From positions 1 through 64,000 of the forward strand of contig CASFJU010000011.1 of NCBI GenBank assembly GCA_949295115.1: a DNA stretch of 64,000 bases. Direction: 5' to 3'. Shown one piece after another: positions 1-9,075 of this stretch. Both the position numbers and the translations under genes were made by a program. The stretch comes from an uncultured Phascolarctobacterium sp. (GTDB taxonomy: Bacteria; Bacillota; Negativicutes; Acidaminococcales; Acidaminococcaceae). Each line of letters opens with the position of its first letter. Positions within the stretch are counted from its first letter, which is position 1. The notes beneath the pieces were generated by a model that saw only the letters and a program-made list of their open reading frames with translations, searched no databases and was not told the DNA's origin.

Positions 1-138
1 GGCGCGCTGTGCATTGCATCTGCCGGTGAAGAAGAAGACAAAGGCGTTCTGTTCCGTAAACTTTTGATTTGGGGTCTTTCCATGTCCATCGTTTCCGGTG
101 TCGTTTGCTACGTATTCTTCGGCATTCTTGGTTTCTAA
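1..138 (+). CDS. C-terminal end of a membrane permease, possibly LctP-like (partial)
   Basis: The reading frame is open from base 1 and stops with TAA at 136-138, leaving 45 residues. An acidic loop (AGEEEDKG) is followed by FRK and one hydrophobic helix of about 22 residues ending in GILGF. An acidic loop, then an FR-containing stretch, then a last transmembrane helix resembles the C-terminus of L-lactate permeases (LctP family), but the fragment is too short to be sure and other multi-pass transporters fit. It runs in the same direction as the CoA transferase that follows, but a strong terminator separates them. Confidence 0.6.
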   Translation, partial: GALCIASAGEEEDKGVLFRKLLIWGLSMSIVSGVVCYVFFGILGF

Positions 139-166
139 TTAATTTAGAACACAGATTTCGGTCTTT

Positions 167-198
167 ATGCAGGTACGGTATATCCGTACCTGCATTTT
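167..198 (+). terminator. Rho-independent terminator after the permease
   Basis: A perfect 12-bp stem (ATGCAGGTACGG with CCGTACCTGCAT, loop of 5) is followed by TTTT. It closes the upstream permease transcript. Confidence 0.85.
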
Positions 199-394
199 AA
201 TTAATTTATTGTTAACAAAAATTTACCGTAACCGTTTGCATTTTTGCCGGTTATTTGCTAAAATTAATTCTGTAATATTTTATCTGTGCGGCTCTCACAG
301 AATAAATATTGTTTGGCTGACGGGCAACGACTAAGGAGAAATCTGGATTTGTTGCTTGAATCAGAGAGTTTTGACAAACAGGAGGAAAATGATA

Positions 395-1576
395 ATGAAA
401 CCGTTGGAAAATGTAGTTGTTCTGGACCTCACTCGTGTATTGTCCGGCCCTTATGCTGCTATGATGCTTGCTGACATGGGTGCAAACGTAATCCACATCG
501 AGCAGCCGAACGTAGGCGACGACAGCCGTGCTTACGGACCTTTTATCGGGAAAGAAAGCGCGTATTTCATGAGCTTGAACCGTAACAAACGTTCCATGAC
601 AATGAACTTTAAGTCTGATGAAGCTAAAGCCGTTTTTAAAGAAATGGTTAAAAAAGCTGACGTTGTTGTCGAAAACTTTAAACCCGGCACCATGAAAAAA
701 TTCGGCCTTGATTATTCCGTACTGAAAGAAATCAATCCGAAAATTATTTACGCATCCTGCTCCGGCTTCGGCCAGACCGGTCCTTACACCATGAAACCTG
801 CTTATGATGTTGTTGTACAGGCTATGGGCGGCATTATGAGCATCACCGGCCCGGATAAAGATACCTTCTGCCGTGTAGGCGCTTCCGTAGGCGATATCAT
901 CGCAGGTATCTTCCTTGCAACCGGTATTACCACTGCTCTTTACAAACGCGAAGTAAGCGGCATCGGCCAGGAAATCGACGTATCCATGCTTGACTGCCAG
1001 GTAGCTATCCTTGAAAACGCAGTAAGCCGTTATTTCGTAAACGGTGTGAACCCGACTCCGCTCGGAAACCGTCATCCTTCCATCACTCCGTTCGAATCCT
1101 TTACTGCAAGCGATGGCCTTTTGATTGTTGGCGCAGGCAACGACAGACTTTGGAAGAAGCTCTGTGATTTAATCAACAGACCTGAACTGGTTGAAGACCC
1201 GCGCTTTATCACCAACGCAGACAGAACCAATAACGAACCTGCCCTGAAGGAAATTTTGGACGCAGTATTCGTAACCGATACCATTGATCATTGGCTGGAA
1301 AAACTGGAAGCTGCTGCAATTCCGTGCGCACCTATCAATACCATTGATAAGGTTGTAAACGACCCGCAGGTTAACTTCCGCGATATGATTGTCGAAGTTG
1401 AACATCCGACTGCCGGCAAGATGAAAATCCCCGGTGTGCCCATTAAATTCTCCGAAATGCCTTGCGGCGTAGAAAAACCGGCTCCGGTTCTCGGACAGCA
1501 CACTGATGAAGTTCTGAAAGAATTTGGCTTTGACGATGCTAAAATTGCTGAACTTCATGAACACGCAGCAGTTTAA
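395..1576 (+). CDS. Class III CoA-transferase (CaiB/BaiF, formyl-CoA transferase-like)
   Basis: A family III CoA transferase that moves CoA between carboxylic acids through an aspartyl-CoA thioester; the substrates cannot be read from sequence. The N-terminus (VLDLTRVLSGPYAAMMLADMG) and the C-terminus (LGQHTDEVLKEFG) are classic for the family. The catalytic Asp is D167 in the VGDIIAG segment, matching Asp169 of Oxalobacter formyl-CoA transferase. The product is 393 residues, normal for the family. I chose the ATG at 395 because GGAGG at 381-385 lies 9 nt upstream; the ATGs at 356 and 389 are badly spaced. It is a single-gene transcript between two terminators. Proximity to a permease end suggests organic-acid metabolism, which is inference. 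Confidence 0.9.
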   Translation: MKPLENVVVLDLTRVLSGPYAAMMLADMGANVIHIEQPNVGDDSRAYGPFIGKESAYFMSLNRNKRSMTMNFKSDEAKAVFKEMVKKADVVVENFKPGTMKKFGLDYSVLKEINPKIIYASCSGFGQTGPYTMKPAYDVVVQAMGGIMSITGPDKDTFCRVGASVGDIIAGIFLATGITTALYKREVSGIGQEIDVSMLDCQVAILENAVSRYFVNGVNPTPLGNRHPSITPFESFTASDGLLIVGAGNDRLWKKLCDLINRPELVEDPRFITNADRTNNEPALKEILDAVFVTDTIDHWLEKLEAAAIPCAPINTIDKVVNDPQVNFRDMIVEVEHPTAGKMKIPGVPIKFSEMPCGVEKPAPVLGQHTDEVLKEFGFDDAKIAELHEHAAV

Positions 1577-1616
1577 TTTCTCTCAATCATCCAACTTAAA
1601 ATTTTACTGATATACA

Positions 1617-1645
1617 GGATGGGAACTTGTTTCCCATCCTTTTTT
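1617..1645 (+). terminator. Terminator of the CoA transferase
   Basis: A 9-bp stem (GGATGGGAA with TTCCCATCC) is followed by six T. The next promoter overlaps this hairpin. Confidence 0.85.
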
Positions 1646-1655
1646 GCTGTATAAT
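1627..1655 (+). promoter_or_regulatory. Probable sigma-A promoter for the membrane/zinc-ribbon gene pair
   Basis: TTGTTT (1627-1632), a 17-nt spacer and a consensus TATAAT (1650-1655). The -35 sits inside the preceding terminator. It lies 39 nt before the start of the membrane-protein gene. Confidence 0.5.
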
Positions 1656-1693
1656 AGTAGCGTTGAGTATATTTAATTTTAGGAGGCTGTTTG

Positions 1694-2407
1694 ATGAGCT
1701 TAGCTGTTGATACAACCAAACGCAATAAAAAATATGTTATTACTTACACCATTGTAGGTATTGCATGTTTTGTTATGTTTATCGTTTCCATTTTACGTTA
1801 TGTATATCTTAACGTGCTGGAACCCGTACCTATTTTCTTTTACGCAATGCTGGTATGGATTTTGCTGCTGCGCTGCAAACCGACTTATGACGTCAGCGTA
1901 GAGCGCAAATATTTAAAAATTGTTAAGCACGATATCTGGGGCAAAACTAAGGTTTTTGAAATCCCTTACCGTGAAATTGCCGCTATTTTCAGCTATCAGC
2001 CCAAGATGATGCGTACCGTTAAGTTCCGCTATTCTTACAGATTGAACAGTGCGCTTGACGCGCGTACCCTTTGGACGCTGGCATGGCGCAGAAGTTTTGA
2101 CGACGGCAGTGAAGCCAATGTACGTATTTACTTTAAAGCATCCAAAGAAGTTATGGACGCTTTGGCTGAAAAAATGCCGAACCGCGTTAACGTGCCTGAA
2201 GAACTGGCTGACTTTAACATGCTGGTTAAAGAGGGCGTAATTGTTAACAACGAAAGAAAATTGAAAGAAGCCGAAGCCGAAATTCTGGATAAGAGCGTAG
2301 AACAGATTGAAGCTGAAGCAAAAATTGCCGGGGAAATGGTTGCCGAGGCAGAAGCAAAAGAAGACGCTGCCGAAGCTAAAAAAGCCGAAAAGAAACAAGA
2401 GGTGTGA
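1694..2407 (+). CDS. Two-helix membrane protein with charged C-terminal tail, unknown function
   Basis: Not recognised. The 237-residue product has two transmembrane segments near the N-terminus (about residues 14-36 and 43-60), then a soluble domain rich in Tyr, Arg and Lys. It ends in a low-complexity helix of about 65 residues dominated by Ala, Glu and Lys, probably a coiled coil on the cytoplasmic side. The layout recalls bacterial PH-like proteins, in which two helices precede a beta-rich domain, but this is weak inference. The ATG at 1694 has AGGAGG 7 nt upstream; a TTG one codon earlier is less likely. The zinc-ribbon gene starts 3 nt after its stop, so the two are very likely co-translated partners. 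Confidence 0.75.
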   Translation: MSLAVDTTKRNKKYVITYTIVGIACFVMFIVSILRYVYLNVLEPVPIFFYAMLVWILLLRCKPTYDVSVERKYLKIVKHDIWGKTKVFEIPYREIAAIFSYQPKMMRTVKFRYSYRLNSALDARTLWTLAWRRSFDDGSEANVRIYFKASKEVMDALAEKMPNRVNVPEELADFNMLVKEGVIVNNERKLKEAEAEILDKSVEQIEAEAKIAGEMVAEAEAKEDAAEAKKAEKKQEV

Positions 2408-2410
2408 CGG

Positions 2411-2851
2411 ATGTATTGCAGATTTTGTGGACAAGAGCTGCCAGACGATTCCGCATTTTGCAGTAAATGCGGCAAAGCTGTACAGCATGAAGGTGCGGAA
2501 GCTGCACCGGTAAAAACGGAACCCGTAAAACCGCCCGCGCCGCCGAAACCGGCTGTTGAACACTGCCGCATGGAGCTGGTGGAAATTGACAGCCCGTGGT
2601 CGCTGTTTGGCAATACCCGCAACAGATTTGAGGTTATAAATGATAAGGGCGATGTAATTTACCAGTCCGATAAATTTAAGGTAAGCGGTTTCAGCTATGA
2701 CGGGCCGGAGGAAGTAAGCAAAAAATACCGCGACCTGGTGGAAAAAGCGGTTTTGACTTTGGCCGTTGACGGCTGGAAGAAGCTGCCCGGTTACCGCCGC
2801 CGCTGGTTTGAACTGGATTTTGAAAGAAAAATAAAAGATAAAGAAGATTGA
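2411..2851 (+). CDS. Zinc-ribbon domain protein, unknown function
   Basis: A 146-residue protein opening with a textbook zinc ribbon: CRFC at residues 3-6 and CSKC about 13 residues later (FCGQELPDDSAFCSKCG). A short Pro-rich linker (PVKPPAPPKP) leads to a compact domain of about 90 residues with no family I can name. No signal peptide or membrane helix is visible, so it is cytoplasmic. It begins 3 nt after the two-helix membrane protein and probably works with it. Confidence 0.75.
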   Translation: MYCRFCGQELPDDSAFCSKCGKAVQHEGAEAAPVKTEPVKPPAPPKPAVEHCRMELVEIDSPWSLFGNTRNRFEVINDKGDVIYQSDKFKVSGFSYDGPEEVSKKYRDLVEKAVLTLAVDGWKKLPGYRRRWFELDFERKIKDKED

Positions 2852-2859
2852 TTTTAACG

Positions 2860-2888
2860 CTGCCTGCGCAAAAACGCGGGCAGTTTTT
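2860..2888 (+). terminator. Terminator after the zinc-ribbon gene
   Basis: Near-perfect 9-bp stem (CTGCCTGCG with CGCGGGCAG) with a T-rich tail (TTTTTATT). Confidence 0.8.
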
Positions 2889-2957
2889 ATTATATTAAGC
2901 TTTTTTGTGAAATTTTTTGCAGAATTTTAGCAATATATACACAGAAGCCTAAAAATT

Positions 2958-2966
2958 TGATATAAT
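2958..2966 (+). promoter_or_regulatory. Extended -10 promoter for radC-mre-mrd-rodA
   Basis: TG-A-TATAAT is an extended -10 element (TGn before TATAAT at 2961-2966). No good -35 is visible, as expected for extended -10 promoters. It lies 78 nt before radC and is the only obvious start for the shape operon. Confidence 0.5.
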
Positions 2967-3043
2967 AAATTGGAGTATCTGTAAACAGGCTGTAAAGTTT
3001 GGCTGATACTTGCGACGCTGATTTTTGAAAGGGTGATTATTTA

Positions 3044-3736
3044 TTGAGCCACAACAAGATGAAGCTTTTACCGGCCGACGACAGGCCGCGCGAGAAGCTG
3101 ATTGAACATGGCCCGGATATATTAAGCAATTCGGAATTATTGGCGATTTTAATCAGGACGGGTACGACGGAGCGTTCGGCGCTGGATATTGCACGCGAGC
3201 TGACGGATAACGGCGGTTTGTACAGCAATATCGCGCAGGCGCGCAGCGTGGCCGACCTATCTAAAATAAAAGGGCTTGGCCCGGCAAAAGCGGCGGCTAT
3301 TTTAGCGGCTGTGGAGCTGGGCAGGCGTGTTGCCGGTGCTGACCCGCAGAAGAAAGTGAAGCTGTCATCACCGGAGGCTTGCGTAAGCTATTTAATGCCG
3401 CGTATGCGTTATGAGCAGCAGGAAAAGTTTTTGGTACTGCTTTTGGACAGCAAGAACCAGCTGCTTAAATGCCAGCAGGTTTCGGAAGGCACATTGAACG
3501 CATCGGTGGTGCACCCGCGCGAGGTGTTTGCACCGGCGATGCTGCACCGTGCGGCGTGTGTGCTGGCGGCGCATAACCACCCTTCGGGTGACCCGGCGCC
3601 GAGCATTGAGGACCGCAAGCTGACGCAGGCGCTAGAAGCAACCGGCACGGTAATGGGTATTCCGCTTCTGGACCATATCATTATCGGTGACGGCAGGTAT
3701 TTCAGCTTTAGAGAAAATGGGTATTTGGATGAATGA
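3044..3736 (+). CDS. radC: RadC family JAMM-domain protein (UPF0758)
   Basis: A 230-residue RadC/YeeS family protein. An N-terminal helix-hairpin-helix (GLGPAKAAAILAAVELG) precedes a JAMM/MPN-like metalloprotease-type domain with H177-N-H179-P-S-G-D and D190 as likely metal ligands. The molecular role is unsettled; the old link to DNA repair is doubtful. The start is TTG at 3044, supported by AAAGGGTGA at 3028-3036; the ATG five codons later is too far from this site. RadC directly before mreB is conserved in many Firmicutes. Confidence 0.92.
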   Translation: MSHNKMKLLPADDRPREKLIEHGPDILSNSELLAILIRTGTTERSALDIARELTDNGGLYSNIAQARSVADLSKIKGLGPAKAAAILAAVELGRRVAGADPQKKVKLSSPEACVSYLMPRMRYEQQEKFLVLLLDSKNQLLKCQQVSEGTLNASVVHPREVFAPAMLHRAACVLAAHNHPSGDPAPSIEDRKLTQALEATGTVMGIPLLDHIIIGDGRYFSFRENGYLDE

Positions 3737-3746
3737 GGTGTAGTTA

Positions 3747-4781
3747 ATGATTAGTTTTTTCAATAAATTTTCGCATGACATGGGTATCGACCTTGGCACA
3801 GCCAATACGCTGGTGCATGTAAAGGGCAAGGGCATTATTATCCGCGAGCCTTCCGTAGTGGCTGTTGACAAGGCCAACAACGAGGTGCTGGCAATCGGCG
3901 CGGAAGCCAAGCAGATGATTGGCAGGACGCCGGGGCATATTATTGCCATCCGCCCGATGAAGGACGGCGTTATTGCCGATTTTGACATTACGCAGTCCAT
4001 GCTGAAATTCTTTATCAAAAAAGCTATCGGCAGAAATTCGCTGGTGCGTCCGCGCATTGTTGTAGGCGTTCCTTCCGGCGTTACGGAAGTTGAAAAACGC
4101 GCGGTTATCGACGCTACTGTGCAGGCAGGTGCGCGTGAAGCATACCTGATTGAAGAACCGATGGCGGCTGCTATCGGCGCAGGCCTGCCGGTGCAGGAAG
4201 CAACGGGCAGCATGGTTGTCGATATCGGCGGCGGTACCTGCGAAGTTGCGGTAATTTCGCTGGGCGGCATTGTTGTAAGCAAATCCATCCGCACGGGCGG
4301 CGACGCTATGGACGACGCTATTGTGCGCTATATCCGCAAAACCTTTAACCTTTTGATTGGCGAGCGTACCGCAGAACAGGTTAAAATCAATATCGGTACG
4401 GCGATGCCTTTGGAAGCCAAGGAAGAAATGGATATCCGCGGGCGCGATTTGTTAACCGGCCTGCCGAAAAATGTTACGATTAACAGCAACCAGGTTTGCG
4501 AGGCTTTGGAAGAACCTGTAACCAATATTATTGACGCTGTTAAAAATACTCTGGAACGTACCCCGCCTGAACTGGCGGCCGATATTATGGACAGGGGCGT
4601 TGTTATGACGGGCGGCAGCTCGCTTCTGCGCAACCTTGACCGCATTCTGAGCAGGGAAACCGGTATGCCTGTATATGTATCGGACGACGCGCTGAGCTGC
4701 GTTGCGCTGGGCACCGGCCTTGCCGTTGAAAATGTTGACGTTTACAAAAAAGGCTTTATGGCCTCCAATACTACTGACTGA
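3747..4781 (+). CDS. mreB: Rod-shape-determining actin-like protein MreB
   Basis: Bacterial actin that polymerises under the membrane and positions the elongasome. The 344-residue protein carries the actin-fold phosphate motifs: [12 protein letters not shown] near the N-terminus, [18 protein letters not shown] in the middle, and [12 protein letters not shown] near the C-terminus. The length is normal. The start ATG follows GAGGTG by about 8 nt, just behind the radC stop. It leads mreB-mreC-mreD-mrdA-rodA, the full elongation module. Confidence 0.97.
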   Translation: MISFFNKFSHDMGIDLGTANTLVHVKGKGIIIREPSVVAVDKANNEVLAIGAEAKQMIGRTPGHIIAIRPMKDGVIADFDITQSMLKFFIKKAIGRNSLVRPRIVVGVPSGVTEVEKRAVIDATVQAGAREAYLIEEPMAAAIGAGLPVQEATGSMVVDIGGGTCEVAVISLGGIVVSKSIRTGGDAMDDAIVRYIRKTFNLLIGERTAEQVKINIGTAMPLEAKEEMDIRGRDLLTGLPKNVTINSNQVCEALEEPVTNIIDAVKNTLERTPPELAADIMDRGVVMTGGSSLLRNLDRILSRETGMPVYVSDDALSCVALGTGLAVENVDVYKKGFMASNTTD

Positions 4782-4792
4782 AGGAACAAAGC

Positions 4793-5626
4793 GTGAACAA
4801 GAAGTATTTAAGCCTGGGGCTGGCTGTGGCAGTGCTTTTGGCGCTGTTTGGCATGGCCTTGCAGGACCCGCTGCGTTTTCCGGTTATTAACAGGGCGGTA
4901 ACGGCCGTTATTACGCCTTTTGCGGCGGCAACAAATGCTGTCGGCGGCTTTGTGGATGACACCGGCAAAGCCATGACGACTGTTGAAAGCCTGCAGCAGG
5001 AAAATGAAAAACTGCGAAATGAAATAAATGAGCTGCGTTATGCCAACCTTGCCATGGCGGATATTTACGCCGAAAACCAGCGCCTGCGCGAGATGCTGAA
5101 TTATAAAAATTCGCACCCGGACGAGCAGCTGGTTGTGGCCAAGGTGCTGGGGCGTGCGCCCGGCGAGCTGCGTGACAGCCTGTATATCGACAAGGGCACT
5201 GAGGACGGCGTACAGCAGGACATGGCAGTGGTAACACCGGATGGTCTGGTGGGGCTTGTCGATGAGGCCTATGCTTCTTCTGCCAGAGTAATGCTGGTGA
5301 CGAGTACGCGCTGCAATGTAGGTGCGCGCATTTTGCGTGCCAATTCGCGTGCGGTGGGCATTGTTGCGGGCCGCGGCGGCGATAACGTACCGCTTTTAAT
5401 GGAACATCTGCCGCGTGAGGCGGAGGTTTATGAAGGCGATGTGGTAGTAACCAGCGGTTACAGCCAGAACCATCCTTCCGGCATTGTTATCGGCACGGTT
5501 AAGGAAAGCAGCCTTGATGCGGCCGGGCTTCTGCGTAATGCGACGATTGAGCCTGCGGCTGTAAGAAGCGGCATGGAAGAAGTGTTTGTGGTTATCTGGC
5601 ATCAGCAGGACGGTATTGCAAAATGA
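4793..5626 (+). CDS. mreC: Rod-shape-determining protein MreC
   Basis: Bitopic scaffold linking MreB/MreD to PBP2. It has 277 residues: one N-terminal transmembrane helix (about residues 5-25), a coiled coil (about 62-105, LQQENEKLRNEINELR), and the beta-rich MreC domain with GRAPGELRDSLYIDKG and the late VVVTSGYSQNHPSGIVIGTV segment. The start codon is GTG at 4793 with AAGGA upstream; mreB ends 11 nt before. It overlaps mreD by 4 nt, indicating translational coupling. Confidence 0.95.
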   Translation: MNKKYLSLGLAVAVLLALFGMALQDPLRFPVINRAVTAVITPFAAATNAVGGFVDDTGKAMTTVESLQQENEKLRNEINELRYANLAMADIYAENQRLREMLNYKNSHPDEQLVVAKVLGRAPGELRDSLYIDKGTEDGVQQDMAVVTPDGLVGLVDEAYASSARVMLVTSTRCNVGARILRANSRAVGIVAGRGGDNVPLLMEHLPREAEVYEGDVVVTSGYSQNHPSGIVIGTVKESSLDAAGLLRNATIEPAAVRSGMEEVFVVIWHQQDGIAK

Positions 5627-6105
5627 AAAAGCTGATGTTTTTTATAGTTTATTTAGTGTTGTTTGGTATCCAGCTGACGGTGGAGCAGCCTGCGTGGTTT
5701 AAATTTGACCTGGTGCTGCTGTATGTTTACGCCATGGCGATGGTTTACGGAGCGCAGACGGGCGCGGCTATCGGCGGTGCAGCCGGGCTGATATATGATT
5801 TTCTGAGCGGGGCCGTGTTTGGGTTTCATACTTTAACGCGCAGCGCGGTGGGCTTTGTAACCGGCTATATTAAGGAGCAGGTTTTTAAGGAACATTTTGC
5901 CTACCATTTAACTGCGGCACTGGTGATAACAGCAGGCATACGCGTGCTGTTTTTCTTTGTGGCGCTGTTTTTAACGCCGCTGGCGGACGGCGGCTTTTTA
6001 TATGCTTATTTGCAGGACGCCCTGGCTTATTGCCTGGGCAATATGGTATTTGTGATACCTGTTTACAAGCTGTGCCTGTTAATTGCACACTGGCACAGGG
6101 AATAA
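5623..6105 (+). CDS. mreD: Rod-shape-determining membrane protein MreD
   Basis: A small integral membrane partner of MreC; 160 residues with about five hydrophobic helices, among them an A/G-rich one (GAQTGAAIGGAAGLIYDFLSG), which is the conserved part of the family. Its ATG overlaps the mreC stop (ATGA). Sequence conservation in MreD is low, so position between mreC and mrdA is part of the evidence. Confidence 0.92.
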   Translation: MKKLMFFIVYLVLFGIQLTVEQPAWFKFDLVLLYVYAMAMVYGAQTGAAIGGAAGLIYDFLSGAVFGFHTLTRSAVGFVTGYIKEQVFKEHFAYHLTAALVITAGIRVLFFFVALFLTPLADGGFLYAYLQDALAYCLGNMVFVIPVYKLCLLIAHWHRE

Positions 6106-6132
6106 CAGGCTTATTTTGAAGGAGTTTGGGCT

Positions 6133-7947
6133 ATGCTGAACAAAAGATATGCCAACCGCTTGGAAGCCATGCTGATTGCGGCCGTTTGCATTTTACTGGT
6201 GCTTTTGGGACGCATGGCCTATTTGCAGCTTTTTAAGGGCGATTTTTACGGCGAGCAGGCCGACGGCAACCGTTTGCGCCGTACAAAGGTTACGGCGCCG
6301 CGCGGCATTTTTTACGACAGGGACGGCGTGGAGCTGGTAAACAACCTGCCGGGCTATGTGGTGGCGCTGCGCAGGCAGAACAACCCTTACGACGAGGAGC
6401 TTTTGCGCGCGTTGTCCGATATTATTGACATGCCGGTGGCGGAAATGCGCAAAAAGCTGGAAGAAAACAGCGACAGCTACGAGCCGACGCGCCTGAAAAG
6501 CAATATTACCCCGGAAATGCTGACGAAGCTGGAGGAAAAGAAACGCGAACTGCCCGGCGTAATGATAGAAATTCAGCCGGTGCGCAATTATTTGTTTAAG
6601 GAACTTGGCGTGCATGCTATCGGTTATGTGGGCGAGGTAAGTCAGTACGATATTACGCAGGGTTCTTACAAAAATATGCCGGTGGGCAGCGTGGTAGGCA
6701 AGTTTGGGTTGGAAAAAACTTATGACCGCTATGTGCGCGGCATCGACGGCAGTTATGACGAAGAAGTTGATGTTGCAGGCAATGTTGTCAAGCAGCTGGG
6801 GCAGATTGACCCCGTGCCCGGCAAAAGTTTGCAGCTGACGATAGATAAGGATTTGCAGCAGGTAATGGAAAAGGCTGTGGATGACCATCTGGCTTATCTG
6901 CGGTCATCAGGAATTGCGCCTGGCGCACGTGCGGCTGCGATTGTGGCATTAGACCCCAAAACCGGCGCTGTGCGTGCCATGGTAAGCCGCCCGGCTTTTG
7001 ACCCGAACCTGTTTGTACACGGCATCAGCGAAAAAGACTGGAACATTATCAATAACGACCCCAATTACCCGATGACCAATAAAGTTATCGGCGGCGAATA
7101 CCCGCCGGGCTCGCCGTTTAAGATTATTACCGGTGCGGCGGCGCTGGAGCTGGGCAAGGTAACGCCTGATGAACTGATTTTTGACAGCGGCAGGCACTGG
7201 CTGATTGATATGCGCAACGCAGGCGGCGAGGCGCTTGGCTGGCTGAACTTCCACGAAGCGCTGCGTAAATCGGATAACGTATATTTTTACGAGATGGGCA
7301 ACCGCCTAGGCATTGATAATATCGTAACTTTTGCTAAAAAATTCGGTATCGGTTCGCCGACCGGCATTGAGCTGGAAGGCGAATTAAGTGGCCTTTTGCC
7401 GACGCCGGAGAATAAAAAGAAAGCCTTTCCGGGCGAAACGTGGATGCTGGGCGATACCTTTAACGCCGCTATCGGGCAGGGCATTAACCTGGCAACGCCT
7501 TTGCAGCTGGCAATGGTAATGAGCTGCGTGGCTGCGGACGGCGTATACCATCCGCCGTATCTGGTGGAAAACCTGCTGAACAACGACGGCAGTATTTATC
7601 AGAAGGTAGAACATAAACCGGCAAGGGATATCGGTGTTTCCATCAACACTTTAAGGCTTATCCAGAAAGCGCTGGAAGGCGTAGCGGAAGAAGGCGGCAC
7701 GGCGGCGTACTTTGCCGATTTGCCGAGGCAGATAGCGGCTAAAACCGGTACGGCCGAAAACCCGCACGGGCAGGACCACGGTTTGTTTGTAGCTTATGGC
7801 CCGGTTGAAGACCCGGAAATAGTTATTGCCTGCATTGTAGAGCAGGGCAGTTTTGGTACTTTGGCCGCAGGCCCGATTGTATATAAGGTTTTTGAAGAAT
7901 GGTTCAGGCAGGAGGGCTTTAACAGCAGCGCCCCGGCCGTGAAATAA
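6133..7947 (+). CDS. mrdA: Penicillin-binding protein 2 (elongasome transpeptidase)
   Basis: Class B PBP that cross-links peptidoglycan during side-wall growth, partnered with RodA. 604 residues: one N-terminal membrane anchor (about 11-29), the PBP dimer/pedestal domain, then the transpeptidase domain. All three active-site motifs are present: S327-P-F-K330 (nucleophile Ser), S380-D-N and K537-T-G. The length is typical of PBP2. AAGGAG lies 8-9 nt before the ATG, and rodA follows after 10 nt. Confidence 0.97.
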   Translation: MLNKRYANRLEAMLIAAVCILLVLLGRMAYLQLFKGDFYGEQADGNRLRRTKVTAPRGIFYDRDGVELVNNLPGYVVALRRQNNPYDEELLRALSDIIDMPVAEMRKKLEENSDSYEPTRLKSNITPEMLTKLEEKKRELPGVMIEIQPVRNYLFKELGVHAIGYVGEVSQYDITQGSYKNMPVGSVVGKFGLEKTYDRYVRGIDGSYDEEVDVAGNVVKQLGQIDPVPGKSLQLTIDKDLQQVMEKAVDDHLAYLRSSGIAPGARAAAIVALDPKTGAVRAMVSRPAFDPNLFVHGISEKDWNIINNDPNYPMTNKVIGGEYPPGSPFKIITGAAALELGKVTPDELIFDSGRHWLIDMRNAGGEALGWLNFHEALRKSDNVYFYEMGNRLGIDNIVTFAKKFGIGSPTGIELEGELSGLLPTPENKKKAFPGETWMLGDTFNAAIGQGINLATPLQLAMVMSCVAADGVYHPPYLVENLLNNDGSIYQKVEHKPARDIGVSINTLRLIQKALEGVAEEGGTAAYFADLPRQIAAKTGTAENPHGQDHGLFVAYGPVEDPEIVIACIVEQGSFGTLAAGPIVYKVFEEWFRQEGFNSSAPAVK

Positions 7948-7957
7948 CGGAGGCAGT

Positions 7958-9064
7958 ATGCAGCTTAACAGATATTTGCGTAATATAGACTGGTGGCTGG
8001 TGTTTGCGGTAGCTGCGCTTATCGGCATCGGGCTGATGCTGATTGCCAGTGCGACGCACAGCTATGCTACGGCAACCGGCAAGGCGTGGCATGTTGAGCG
8101 CCAATCAATGTTTGTTGGCATTAACGTGCTGCTGATGATTTTTTGCCTGCGCTTTGATTACCGGCTTTTGCAACAGATTGCCAAACCCTTATACATATTT
8201 AATTTAGTGCTTTTGCTGGCGGTAATGTTTGTGGGGCATTCGCAGCTGGGCGCGCAAAGGTGGATTCAGATAGGCCCTGTAACGATACAGCCTTCGGAAT
8301 TTGCCAAGGCGATAATCATCGTGTGCCTGGCGGCGTTTTTAGCAAAAAGGGCAGAGATTTACAGTGACTTTACGGATTATCTGCCCGCAATAGGCTATGT
8401 GTTTGTGCCGTTTGTGCTGGTTATGCGCCAGCCTGACCTTGGCACGGCTCTGGTGTTTGCCGTTATCGCGCTGGGCATGCTGATTATGAGCGGTTTTAAA
8501 ATGCGCTGGCTGGCCATGCTTAGCGGCGCGTTTGTGGTGCTGATGCCTGTCTTCTGGATGATATTAAAGGAATACCAGAAGAACCGCATCCGCGTATTTT
8601 TAGACCCGGAGCTTGACCCCTTCGGTGCGGGCTACCATGTCATCCAGTCCAAAATTGCCATCGGCAGCGGGCTGCTGACAGGTAAGGGCTGGTTTGCCGG
8701 TACGCAGAGCCAGCTGAACTTTTTGCCGGAAAACCATACGGACTTTGTTTTTGCCGTAGCGGGTGAGGAGTTTGGCTTTTTGGGCGTATGCGTAATACTT
8801 TTACTGTACGGCATTATTATCTGGCGCGGGCTGACCATTGCGCTGAACGCGGAAGACGATTTTGGCACGCTTTTGGCGGTGGGCATAACCTTTATGTTTA
8901 CCTTCCATATGTTTGTCAACATCGGCATGACGGCCGGCATTATGCCTGTAACCGGCATACCGCTGCCGTTTTTAAGTTACGGCGTAAGCTCGCTTACAAC
9001 AAATATGTTTTTGGTGGGTTTGCTGCTTAATATACGCCTGCGCAAGCAGCAGCTGCAATTTTGA
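7958..9064 (+). CDS. rodA: RodA, SEDS-family peptidoglycan glycosyltransferase
   Basis: Polytopic SEDS glycan polymerase of the elongasome; 368 residues with about ten transmembrane helices. The large extracytoplasmic loop contains VIQSKIAIGSGLLTGKG, and NFLPENHTDFVFAVAGEE follows, with the Asp (TDF) that is essential in this family. The C-terminal PLPFLSYGVSSL is the SEDS signature. Placement right behind mrdA distinguishes RodA from FtsW/SpoVE. Confidence 0.95.
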   Translation: MQLNRYLRNIDWWLVFAVAALIGIGLMLIASATHSYATATGKAWHVERQSMFVGINVLLMIFCLRFDYRLLQQIAKPLYIFNLVLLLAVMFVGHSQLGAQRWIQIGPVTIQPSEFAKAIIIVCLAAFLAKRAEIYSDFTDYLPAIGYVFVPFVLVMRQPDLGTALVFAVIALGMLIMSGFKMRWLAMLSGAFVVLMPVFWMILKEYQKNRIRVFLDPELDPFGAGYHVIQSKIAIGSGLLTGKGWFAGTQSQLNFLPENHTDFVFAVAGEEFGFLGVCVILLLYGIIIWRGLTIALNAEDDFGTLLAVGITFMFTFHMFVNIGMTAGIMPVTGIPLPFLSYGVSSLTTNMFLVGLLLNIRLRKQQLQF

Positions 9065-9075
9065 GGAGGAACGAC

